Positions 45,444-53,352 of a DNA stretch of 64,000 nt are shown here, one piece after another; position 1 is the first letter of the stretch; each line of letters opens with the position of its first letter. The position numbers and the translations under genes were made by a program. This stretch comes from Furfurilactobacillus milii (GTDB lineage: Bacteria; Bacillota; Bacilli; Lactobacillales; Lactobacillaceae): NCBI RefSeq assembly GCF_021654115.1, contig NZ_JAIWJF010000003.1:1-64000 (forward strand). The letters run 5' to 3'. The notes under the pieces are model-generated. The model saw only the letters and a list, made by a program, of their open reading frames with translations. It did not search any database and had not been told where the DNA came from.

Positions 45444-47039
45444 ATGACAGTTCAATTTATTAACAGCGACGAGGCCGCAAAGCTCATCCCCGATGACGCG
45501 ACAATCGCCTTGGAAGGGTTCTTGGGAGCCGATGTTGCTGAAGAGATGCTGCGTGCGATTCGCAAACGGTTTGACGATGAAGGGCACCCACGTCAATTGG
45601 AAATCTGGCATGCTTCAGGGATCGGTGATGGCGATGCTAAAGGAACGAATAATTTAGCAGCAAAAGGGTTGCTACGACGGATCGTTGGCGGTCATTGGGG
45701 ACTTGCCCCGAAGCTGGAGCCACTAGTGGCAGAAAATGATTTTGAAGCCTATAACTTTCCGCAAGGTGTGCTTTCACAGATTTTCCGTGATTCGGCCGCT
45801 CATAAGCCAATTCAAATCAGTCGCGTCGGGCTGGGCACATTTGTCGATCCCGATGTCGAAGGTGGCAAATTAAACGATGCTGCCAAGGCTCATGATCTCG
45901 TTTCAAAGATTCAGGTGCATGGTCAAGATTACTTAGCGTATGAAGTGCCAAAGCCAAACGTCGCAATTTTGCGGGGAACGTTTGCCGACGAGGATGGCAA
46001 CATTACGTTTGATGACGAACCTCTGACATTGGAATCAACTTCGATTGCCATGGCCGCCCATAATAATGGTGGGAAAGTGTTTGTTCAAGTCAAACGGGTG
46101 CTGAAGGCGGGTTCCATGAAACCGAAGGATATTCGGATTCCAGGTCTTCTGGTTGATTACGTGGTTGAAACCGCTGATGAAAAGATGACCATGCAAAGTA
46201 ACACGACACAATATAATCCAGATTATGTTGATCAAAGCGTCATTAAACCTGCTGGTGCGATTAACGTGCCATTGGATGCGAAGAAGGTCATTGCGCGTCG
46301 GGCAGCGATGTTTAAAAATGATAGTGACGAAATCGTTAATTACGGCATCGGTAAGTATCCGGAGACAGTTTCTCTCATCTTGAAGGAAGAAGGTGCTGCT
46401 GAAAACATCACAACGACGGTTGAACCGGGTACGTTCGGTGGTGTGCCGATGGGCGGCGGTGATTTTGGATGTGCCATTGGACCGGAGTCGACAATCGATC
46501 AACCTTACATGTTTGATTTCTACGATGGCGGTGGCATTGACATTACGTTCCTTGGCTTAGCAGAATTAGACCATAAAGGAAATATTAATGTGTCTAAGTT
46601 TGGCCCCAAGATTGCTGGCACTGGTGGCTTTGTCAACATTACGCAAAACACGCCAACAGTTGTTTATACAGGCACCTTTACGGCCAGTGGCCTAAAAGAA
46701 GAAGTTAAGAATGGCAAATTAAATATTATCCAGGAAGGTAAACGCGACAAACTGGTAGCGGATGTTGAACAGATTACGTTCTCTGGTCCGGTGGCTCATG
46801 AGAATAAACAAAATGTTTATTACGTTACGGAACGGGCGGTCTTCCAACTGGTTGATGGTGGCATCGAATTGATTGAAATTGCGCCTGGCGTGGACCTTCA
46901 AAAAGATGTTCTTGATCACATGGGCTTTACGCCAAAAATTAGCGACAACTTGCGGTTGATGGATGCGCGGATTTTTTCAGAACCGTTAATGGGTGGCATT
47001 AATAACCAACCTGGTGAAAAGGTGGGCGTGATGGCTTAG
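45444..47039 (+). CDS. Short-chain acyl-CoA:acid CoA-transferase (Pct/YdiF family)
   Basis: 531 residues from ATG 45444; GGAG 9 nt upstream. Fused alpha and beta CoA-transferase halves; the catalytic Glu is residue 327 in TTVEPGTFGGVPMGG, next to the position (324) known for Clostridium propionicum propionate CoA-transferase. Moves CoA between short acyl-CoAs and acids such as acetate, propionate, lactate or butyrate without ATP. Downstream of ter, probably one operon; ends at a shared terminator with lysR. Confidence 0.9.
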   Translation: MTVQFINSDEAAKLIPDDATIALEGFLGADVAEEMLRAIRKRFDDEGHPRQLEIWHASGIGDGDAKGTNNLAAKGLLRRIVGGHWGLAPKLEPLVAENDFEAYNFPQGVLSQIFRDSAAHKPIQISRVGLGTFVDPDVEGGKLNDAAKAHDLVSKIQVHGQDYLAYEVPKPNVAILRGTFADEDGNITFDDEPLTLESTSIAMAAHNNGGKVFVQVKRVLKAGSMKPKDIRIPGLLVDYVVETADEKMTMQSNTTQYNPDYVDQSVIKPAGAINVPLDAKKVIARRAAMFKNDSDEIVNYGIGKYPETVSLILKEEGAAENITTTVEPGTFGGVPMGGGDFGCAIGPESTIDQPYMFDFYDGGGIDITFLGLAELDHKGNINVSKFGPKIAGTGGFVNITQNTPTVVYTGTFTASGLKEEVKNGKLNIIQEGKRDKLVADVEQITFSGPVAHENKQNVYYVTERAVFQLVDGGIELIEIAPGVDLQKDVLDHMGFTPKISDNLRLMDARIFSEPLMGGINNQPGEKVGVMA

Positions 47040-47070
47040 TAATCCGTTGCTAACCGGCACGTGATACAAA

Positions 47071-47106
47071 ACGACCCGCTTCCTAAAATGAGGAAGGCGG
47101 GTCGTT
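47071..47106. terminator. Bidirectional terminator between CoA-transferase and lysR
   Basis: ACGACCCGC and TTCCT pair with AGGAA and GCGGGTCGT. On the minus strand TTTTG follows. Confidence 0.85.
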
Positions 47107-47112
47107 GCTGTG

Positions 47113-48027
47113 TTAGAGTGTTTGATCGGTTGAATTGATCGACTTGAAGTAATCACAGATCCACTTTTGTGTATATTGGACCAACGTATTGTGATAGATA
47201 TCGCCTAGGGTACACAAACTGATATTCCACGGGAAAACCGGATCAAAATCACGGTGTTCAATATTAGTGCCAGCGTAGTTATTACCGATGGGTGCGGCGA
47301 TAATGCCCACCACATTCATTTCCTGACACATGTTTAAAACAAGGTCCCACGAAGTCGTTTGGAAGAAAATGTTTGGTTGAATATTTTGTTGTGCGAAGCG
47401 GTTTTTAGTCTGGAAGGTCACCATAAAGCTGTCGTCCAGGGTGACGATGCGTTCCTTGCCAATCTCTTTCAGTGGAATGGCACCATCCATTTTATGAAAT
47501 CGATGGTTTCGATTAAACCAGACAGCGACGTTATTACGGTAAATGATGTGCTCCTTTATAGAAGGAAAGGTCGCTGGGGAAACGAGTACGGCAAGATCGA
47601 TTTCCTGCAAGAGCAACATCTTCTGTAGTTCGTAGGCACCTTTTTCCACGATTTTAAGGTCAATATCCGGATTGTCTTGAATGAATTTAGGAATGGCCCG
47701 ATTGAACACCGTCGAAATAATAACCGGTGCGATACCGATGCGAACTGTACCACGTTTGACCGTTGCATGATCACGCAAGCTAACCATCATGTCATCATAT
47801 TCACGGGCGACCTGGCGACCATGTTTGATTAAATCCTCACCAACTGGCGTCAACCCCGTGATGCGGCCCTTATTGCGGATAAAAACCTGGATCTGCTCAG
47901 TATCTTCCAGTTCACCGATAAATTTACTGAGTGCCGGTTGAGACACGTTTAAAATGTGCGCACTTTTGGTGAGGTTAAAACCGTTGTCAACAATGGTAAT
48001 CAGGTACTGAATTTGATGAATATCCAT
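47113..48027 (-). CDS. LysR-family transcriptional regulator
   Basis: 304 residues: N-terminal winged HTH (DIHQIQYLITIVDNGFNLTK then SAHILNVSQPALSKFIGELE) and the LysR co-inducer domain. AAAGGA site. It converges on the CoA-transferase gene and diverges from the CoaA-like kinase, with a 74-bp intergenic region, so the kinase or the CoA-thioester genes are likely targets. The ligand is unknown. Confidence 0.88.
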   Translation of the reverse strand: MDIHQIQYLITIVDNGFNLTKSAHILNVSQPALSKFIGELEDTEQIQVFIRNKGRITGLTPVGEDLIKHGRQVAREYDDMMVSLRDHATVKRGTVRIGIAPVIISTVFNRAIPKFIQDNPDIDLKIVEKGAYELQKMLLLQEIDLAVLVSPATFPSIKEHIIYRNNVAVWFNRNHRFHKMDGAIPLKEIGKERIVTLDDSFMVTFQTKNRFAQQNIQPNIFFQTTSWDLVLNMCQEMNVVGIIAAPIGNNYAGTNIEHRDFDPVFPWNISLCTLGDIYHNTLVQYTQKWICDYFKSINSTDQTL

Positions 48028-48101
48028 AAAAAAATCCTTTCTTGACGATTTAACACAACAAACGAGGAATGTCGTTCAAGCTTAATTTGGAGGAAAATGA
48101 G

Positions 48102-48842
48102 ATGACAGGTCAAGGAGAGCAACTGCTACATCAACTTAAAATGACAATCGACAAACGGTTAACTGAGCAACGGCCAGTTGTTATTGGTGTAACAGGCAAT
48201 GTTGCGTCCGGTAAGACCACGTTTGCCAAACGGCTACAGGAATTTTTTCAGTCGCAATGGCCGAGTTGTGGAACATATTTGGTGTCCACCGATAATTTTT
48301 TGATGCCTAATCAACGATTGCGGCAAGCTAACCTGTTTGATCGAAAAGGTTTTCCGGAGACCTATGACGGCCAGCAAATGCAGGCCTTTTGTACGGCACT
48401 CGCCATGAATGATCTGGAGATTGCCATTCCGGTATATGATCACAGTATTGACGATATTAATGTTCACCGGCACCTACTGATTGATCATCCCAATATTATT
48501 ATTCTTGAAGGCTTGATGGTTCTGCAACCGATTTTTCGTGCTTTGCTTGATCAGAGTATTTTTTTAGAAGTGCCGCAGTCAATTAATTATCAATGGTATT
48601 TGGCACGTTGTCTTCGGCTAAATTTACCAGCCATTTATCATCTTGAGGGGGCAGCGTTTGAAAAATTAGCGCATGATACTTGGATTAACGTTAATTTACG
48701 TAATTATTTAGATAATGTTGAACCGCTGCAAGGGCAGGCGGATATTGTGGTTAGCCTCGGTGAGCAACATGAAGTCGTCCAATTAACGGTTCGCCACTCA
48801 CTTCAATTCAACACCGAATCGCCGTTATTTGCGGTCAACTAG
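48102..48842 (+). CDS. CoaA-like (type I pantothenate kinase family) P-loop kinase
   Basis: 246 residues from ATG 48102 (TTTGGAGG 8 nt upstream). Walker A GVTGNVASGKTTFA, then STDNFLMPNQRL..RKGFPETYDGQQM and IPVYDH, IILEGLMVLQP: the signature order of bacterial type I pantothenate kinase. It is about 60 residues shorter than CoaA (~310) and may phosphorylate pantothenate or a related small alcohol. Neighbours are a CoA-transferase, a LysR regulator and a hydrolase, so a CoA-supply role is attractive but unproven. Confidence 0.8.
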   Translation: MTGQGEQLLHQLKMTIDKRLTEQRPVVIGVTGNVASGKTTFAKRLQEFFQSQWPSCGTYLVSTDNFLMPNQRLRQANLFDRKGFPETYDGQQMQAFCTALAMNDLEIAIPVYDHSIDDINVHRHLLIDHPNIIILEGLMVLQPIFRALLDQSIFLEVPQSINYQWYLARCLRLNLPAIYHLEGAAFEKLAHDTWINVNLRNYLDNVEPLQGQADIVVSLGEQHEVVQLTVRHSLQFNTESPLFAVN

Positions 48843-48883
48843 TGGTTAATCGAGTTATTGAAGTCAACAGAGGAGGAACGAGC

Positions 48884-49687
48884 ATGCAATTTATAACCAG
48901 CGATGGCGTTAGACTCGAATATGATGATGTTGGTACTGGTCAACCAATTGTCATTATGACGGGTTTTGCAGGCAATAAAGAGATCTGGCGGTCACAGGTC
49001 GCGGCACTGTTTCAAGCGCACTTTCGGGTAATTAATTTGGACCGTCGTAATCATGGTCAATCAGAATCCACCGCCAAGGGATTACGGATGAGTCGACAGG
49101 GCAAAGATTTGGCAGAATTACTGGATTATCTGCATCTTGACCATGTTGATCTGATGGGCAATTCAATGGGTGCTGCCGTGGCCTGGGCGTATTGTTCGCT
49201 TTATGGTGATCACCGATTGCGCCGCATGATTTGTGTCGATCAATCACCCAAAATGATTAGCGATCATGGTTGGCCGTATGGCATGCTTGATCTTAACTGG
49301 GAAAATTTTCCAGAAGCAACTGCCAAAATGTTACAAGTGCACACCACTTACAAACGGATTAATGATGAGACTTATCAGGCAGTCAAGAAAGCCCAGGTTG
49401 GTCATCGCTTTAACGAACAACTGAACCAACCATTGCTGTGGGATCATGCGTTTCAAGATTGGCGCGATGTTTTGCGACAGTTAAGCATTCCCGTGTTGTT
49501 TGTTGCTGGTGCACACAGTCCATTTTGGTCGCCCAAACATGCGGTGGCAGCAGCAGAAATGACACCAAATGGCGCATCGTTTATCGTGCCGGAAGCTGGT
49601 CACATTGTGATGGCTGAACAACAAGAGCGATTTAATGAACGCATGCTGGCCTTTTTAAAGACAGCTGTACCAGTCTCAGCATCATAA
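48884..49687 (+). CDS. Alpha/beta hydrolase
   Basis: 267 residues from ATG 48884 (GAGGAGG upstream). Oxyanion region GFAGNKEIW, LDRRNHGQS, nucleophile elbow GNSMGA (Ser) and C-terminal EAGHIVMAEQ (His). The usual acid Asp after the sixth strand is missing (VAGAHSPFWSP), so the acid may come from elsewhere or catalysis is altered. 41 bp after the CoaA-like gene and likely co-transcribed: possibly a thioesterase or ester hydrolase. Confidence 0.85.
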   Translation: MQFITSDGVRLEYDDVGTGQPIVIMTGFAGNKEIWRSQVAALFQAHFRVINLDRRNHGQSESTAKGLRMSRQGKDLAELLDYLHLDHVDLMGNSMGAAVAWAYCSLYGDHRLRRMICVDQSPKMISDHGWPYGMLDLNWENFPEATAKMLQVHTTYKRINDETYQAVKKAQVGHRFNEQLNQPLLWDHAFQDWRDVLRQLSIPVLFVAGAHSPFWSPKHAVAAAEMTPNGASFIVPEAGHIVMAEQQERFNERMLAFLKTAVPVSAS

Positions 49688-49794
49688 ACACCTCACGAAC
49701 GTACAATGTGCATGTATAACGTTTTATTGAAAACGCTTTATTGAATGATTATCATTATTTTATCATGGTTTGAATCGTTTTTGATACAAAACCT

Positions 49795-49860
49795 AAAAAC
49801 ACCCTCTGAATTGCTAATCACTCGGATGTCCGACCGTTAGTTTATCATCAGAGGGTATTC
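49795..49860. terminator. Bidirectional terminator
   Basis: ACCCTCTGA and TCAGAGGGT close a larger hairpin that also contains CTAA..TTAG and CGG..CCG pairs; the minus-strand reading has GTTTTT after it, the plus-strand reading ATTCTTTATT. Confidence 0.82.
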
Positions 49861-49861
49861 T

Positions 49862-50302
49862 TTATTCAACATTACTGCTTGTTTCTGTTTGGGATTCACG
49901 TAACAGCATGGTACTCAACTCTTGAACCCGGACACTTCGCGGTAGAAACACGCGGATATCGTCCTGCGAGAACCCCGTTTGCAAGATGTGAAGGTGTTCG
50001 TCATAAATAATTGGAAAATGTAAAAGACGGATATTCGCAATCATGGCAGTTAACAATGCTTGTAAGGACATTGCTTCTGGATCATGATTTTTGATAAACG
50101 CAGCGTATGCGAGTGACTGGAAGGAAAGCAAATCATCAACGCCATTTTCGGAGGCCATTAAAAATTGCTTCAATTCATCAATCGTCAATTCTGGTTGGTC
50201 TACATGGACACGCTGCTCAGTGAAAGCAACATCATGTTGAGTTAACCAACGGACTGCCTGACGAGAGGGTAAGTTTGACGGGATCGTATAAATTTTAATC
50301 AT
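49862..50302 (-). CDS. Spx/MgsR-family paralogue lacking the CxxC redox switch
   Basis: 146 residues from the ATG at 50302 (GGAG 9 nt upstream). ArsC/Spx fold with a C-terminal motif close to Spx (HFPIIYDEHLHILQTGFSQDD then IRVFLPRSVR). Spx has a Cys-x-x-Cys at residues 10-13; here the segment is SNLPSRQAVRWL with neither Cys. It could still bind the RNA polymerase alpha subunit but cannot sense thiol oxidation in the same manner. Monocistronic. Confidence 0.82.
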   Translation of the reverse strand: MIKIYTIPSNLPSRQAVRWLTQHDVAFTEQRVHVDQPELTIDELKQFLMASENGVDDLLSFQSLAYAAFIKNHDPEAMSLQALLTAMIANIRLLHFPIIYDEHLHILQTGFSQDDIRVFLPRSVRVQELSTMLLRESQTETSSNVE

Positions 50303-50560
50303 GATATTCATCTCCATTTATAGTGCAATTAATGTTTCTAGGATGAGTATAAATAGTTATTTTTTTGAATAACAATATTTATGTTAAGTTGTAAATTCGC
50401 CGAACAAACGCGAAAACAAGTCGATTTATTTTCAATATAATGGCGAACAAAATGCAGTCTCACGCGGATCTGTGCACTTTATAGAGAGTGAATATGCTAT
50501 GATATTCGTAACATAAAAAACTTATAATTTAACCGAACTTATGGGGGTTGAAAAGTAAAA

Positions 50561-51568
50561 ATGGCAAAGCGGGTAACGATTAAAGACGTCGCAAAGACTG
50601 CTGGACTGTCGATTACGACGGTTTCCCAAATTCTCAACGGGAAGGGCGAAAGATTTCCTGCCGCAACACAAGAAAAAGTGATGAAAATTAGGGATCAGTT
50701 AGGATACGTTCCTAACTTTAACGCTCGTAATCTAATCAGCCATTCAATGAAGACTGTTGGAATTATCGTGCCCAACTTAGTAAATCCATTCTTTGCCATG
50801 TTTTTGCGTGGCATTCAGGATGCGATGTACGAGCACGAATGTGTACCGATGATTTTAAGCGCAGATCGCGATGAAAAATTAGAACATTATTACCTACGGA
50901 CACTGGTTGAACGCGGTGTGGATGCGATGATTATCGCTAGTTCCGCTGTCGGTAATGACGAAATCAATGGTTTACTCAAACGCAATAACGTGCCGTACTT
51001 ATTGTTTGACCAAAACGATCCCATTAACGAAGGGGACCGAATCATTGTCGACGATGAACGTGGCGGTGAGTTGGCCACTTCCCATCTCATCGAGGCAGGT
51101 CATCAAAAAATCGCTGTGGTTTTACCAGACCGACCATCACAAAATGTGCGTTTGCGACTAGCCGGTTACCGCAGTGCATTGGTTCGTCACGGCATTGTCT
51201 TTGATGACGAGCTTGTCTTTTCAACACAGTTGTCAAAGGCCGGTGGTTGGGCCATCGCCCAAAAAGTGATTGATTCTGGCGCAACGGCCGTGTTCTGCGT
51301 CAACGATGAAATGGCATTAGGGCTGTTGAGAGGCATTAATGCGTTGGGAAAGCACGTACCCGCGGATTTATCGGTCGTAGGTTATGATGACATCGATCTG
51401 GATGACTATGTGGTGCCGCGTTTAACCACGATTCACCAGCCCGTTTATGATATGGGCACATGGGCTAGTCAGATGATTATGAGTCGTTTGCGAGAACCAG
51501 AACATGCGCCACAGTTGAAGGTGGTTGACGTTTCGTTAATCAAACGTGATTCTGTGCGTAAAATATAA
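50561..51568 (+). CDS. rbsR: LacI-family repressor, probably RbsR
   Basis: 335 residues. LacI HTH (TIKDVAKTAGLSITTVSQIL) with hinge helix (ARNLISHSMKT), then a periplasmic-binding-like domain with ribose-repressor-type residues (IIVPNLVNPFFAMFLRGIQD). Ribose genes lie 4.6 kb downstream, led by two GTAAAACGTTTTAC palindromes of the LacI-operator type; assignment as RbsR rests on this context. Confidence 0.82.
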   Translation: MAKRVTIKDVAKTAGLSITTVSQILNGKGERFPAATQEKVMKIRDQLGYVPNFNARNLISHSMKTVGIIVPNLVNPFFAMFLRGIQDAMYEHECVPMILSADRDEKLEHYYLRTLVERGVDAMIIASSAVGNDEINGLLKRNNVPYLLFDQNDPINEGDRIIVDDERGGELATSHLIEAGHQKIAVVLPDRPSQNVRLRLAGYRSALVRHGIVFDDELVFSTQLSKAGGWAIAQKVIDSGATAVFCVNDEMALGLLRGINALGKHVPADLSVVGYDDIDLDDYVVPRLTTIHQPVYDMGTWASQMIMSRLREPEHAPQLKVVDVSLIKRDSVRKI

Positions 51569-51576
51569 ACGAGATA

Positions 51577-51638
51577 ATAAAAGGGATTGAAATGGTCGAC
51601 AGCGCTTTGCTAGCTGTGAGCATTTCAATCCCTTTTGA
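51577..51638. terminator. Bidirectional terminator between rbsR and XRE gene
   Basis: AAAAGGGATTGAAATG pairs with CATTTCAATCCCTTTT; inner part AGCGCTTTGCTAGCT is a smaller fold. Confidence 0.92.
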
Positions 51639-51646
51639 TATCATGT

Positions 51647-51937
51647 TTACCGTACAAATTTTAATTCAACATGCGCGCCAACACTGTCAGCGATTTGTTG
51701 CAAGGTTTCCAGTCGTGGATTCATAATGCCGGTCTCAATGCGAACAATCGTCGATTTCGCCAGACCGGCCTTTTTTGCCAGCACAGCTTGTGTGTAACCG
51801 AGTTCATGGCGAAACTCATATAAAGCAACGGCGGCGTTGCCTGTGCTGACGGTCTGATCGTAGGCTTTTTGAAACTTTGGATTTTTAAGTTCTTGTTGAA
51901 TGAGGGTGTCCATGGTTTGGGGAGTGTTATTGCTCAT
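51647..51937 (-). CDS. XRE/HigA-like antitoxin-type regulator, no partner toxin
   Basis: 96 residues: helical N-terminus (LIQQELKNPKFQKAYDQ), then an XRE HTH (YTQAVLAKKAGLAKSTIVRI) and LETLQQIADSVGAHVELKF. The layout is that of HigA/RelB-type antitoxins. No RelE/HigB-like toxin is found on either side: downstream is a terminator, upstream 300 bp without a gene. A solitary regulator or remnant of a toxin-antitoxin pair. Confidence 0.8.
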   Translation of the reverse strand: MSNNTPQTMDTLIQQELKNPKFQKAYDQTVSTGNAAVALYEFRHELGYTQAVLAKKAGLAKSTIVRIETGIMNPRLETLQQIADSVGAHVELKFVR

Positions 51938-52239
51938 GATTGTTTCTCCTTAGATGCATTTCACGACTGCGTTTGGCACTGTCAATTTGTCTTTATGCTT
52001 ATTCAAAAAGTAGCATTAACGCCACTTTTTTTCAAACTTTTTCGCTTATGAATTAATTTTTTTGGACAACGTTCATTAATTAAAGGCAAAGCGTCTTACC
52101 GGATTTGCTAATAGTCATTAGCACTAATTTTGCCTCATAGAAGGAACGGCGTTGATGGGCGGTGCAACGGTCAATCGCATTCATATTAGGCGTTGACTAC
52201 AAACTTTAATGCTGGATATAGCTTGGTATAATATCTTAT
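51938..52239. other. Gene-free spacer with a hairpin
   Basis: AAAAAGTAGC and GCCACTTTTTTT (52006-52034) form a terminator-like hairpin readable in both directions. No coding region; the XRE promoter and possible readthrough block from lysR lie here. Confidence 0.5.
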
Positions 52240-53154
52240 TCAGAAATTAAAATCCATTTGCAGAAAGTCTGCAATCACCGCATTTGCGGCCGCCTGTTTA
52301 TTAATTTGTGCGACGACGCTTAGACTCAATTCATCGCTGGGCAAACGAATGGCTGTGACATCGGCGATTAACTTACCGGTTTCGACAAGTGAGTTTGGCA
52401 CAATGGCAGCCCCCATGCCTTTGGCAGCCAAGCGTTCTGCGGTAATCAAGTTTGCTGTGACAAACGTGCGCCATGGATGAATGTTATGAGCGGCCAGGTA
52501 GCCAGAAACAATTCGTTGGAAACCGGAATCACCGCGTTCGACAATTATTTCCTGACGGGGAAAGTTGAATAAAATGGTCTCTAAATTGGTGTTCACATCT
52601 TGACTGTTAACGTTTGCCAACGCATTTTTAGGCATTATCAGTGTGCATCCCTCTGAATATAGTGGAATGTGTGTGATTTCGGGTTGTGGCGTCGGCGCAA
52701 CACCAAAGTAAATATCCAGTTGGTTACTGGTCAGAGCCTGTTCACCTTGTGCTGGGGGCAATTCATGTAACTCAAGGGTGACTTCGGGATGGCGACGGTG
52801 AAACGCTGGCAATAAGTTTGGCAACAATATTGAACCGAGTGACTGGGTAACCCCTAAACGGAGTGTCGCATGTTTCGCCGTTTTAAACGCCTGTGTGGTG
52901 GTAATGACACGATCAACTTGGCTTATCAGCACACTCATTTGATTGAGATAGTAATTGTCGGCTGCTGTTAATGACAGGGGATGGGTACTTCGATCGACCA
53001 AACGGACACCTAGTTCTGTTTCGAACCGCTTGAGTTGTTTGCTAACGTTTGGCTGCGTAAGATACATTTCGTTTGCGGTATCAGAAATGCTACCAGTCGT
53101 TTGTAGAGAACTGAGAATGCGCAGTAATTGTTGATTTTGATTCATTGTCGTCAT
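52240..53154 (-). CDS. LysR-family regulator, divergent to a flavin reductase
   Basis: 304 residues from ATG 53154 (GGAGG 9 nt upstream; a TTG at 53169 overlaps it). HTH with SISDTANEMYLTQPNVSKQL and LysR effector domain. It is divergent from the flavoprotein gene with a 198-bp intergenic region, the arrangement in which LysR proteins usually control the neighbour in response to its substrate. Confidence 0.9.
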   Translation of the reverse strand: MTTMNQNQQLLRILSSLQTTGSISDTANEMYLTQPNVSKQLKRFETELGVRLVDRSTHPLSLTAADNYYLNQMSVLISQVDRVITTTQAFKTAKHATLRLGVTQSLGSILLPNLLPAFHRRHPEVTLELHELPPAQGEQALTSNQLDIYFGVAPTPQPEITHIPLYSEGCTLIMPKNALANVNSQDVNTNLETILFNFPRQEIIVERGDSGFQRIVSGYLAAHNIHPWRTFVTANLITAERLAAKGMGAAIVPNSLVETGKLIADVTAIRLPSDELSLSVVAQINKQAAANAVIADFLQMDFNF

Positions 53155-53352
53155 TAAAAGAGCCTCCAATCTTTATGCCATTTTAGGCATATCATCTCAC
53201 TTAAAAAGATATTTCACAATTGGGACAAAAGCAGTAACAATGATGGTGTGTGATATAAAGCAGTCAGTTGAATGCATTTAGAATGGATTGCTCATTATTC
53301 AACAAGTAAACAAATTCACTGATTTGAGTTTGTTATCAAATATGGAGGAAAT

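Noticed and set aside
51647-51937. Complete HigBA toxin-antitoxin module
   Set aside because: Only the antitoxin-like regulator is present; no toxin frame on either side.
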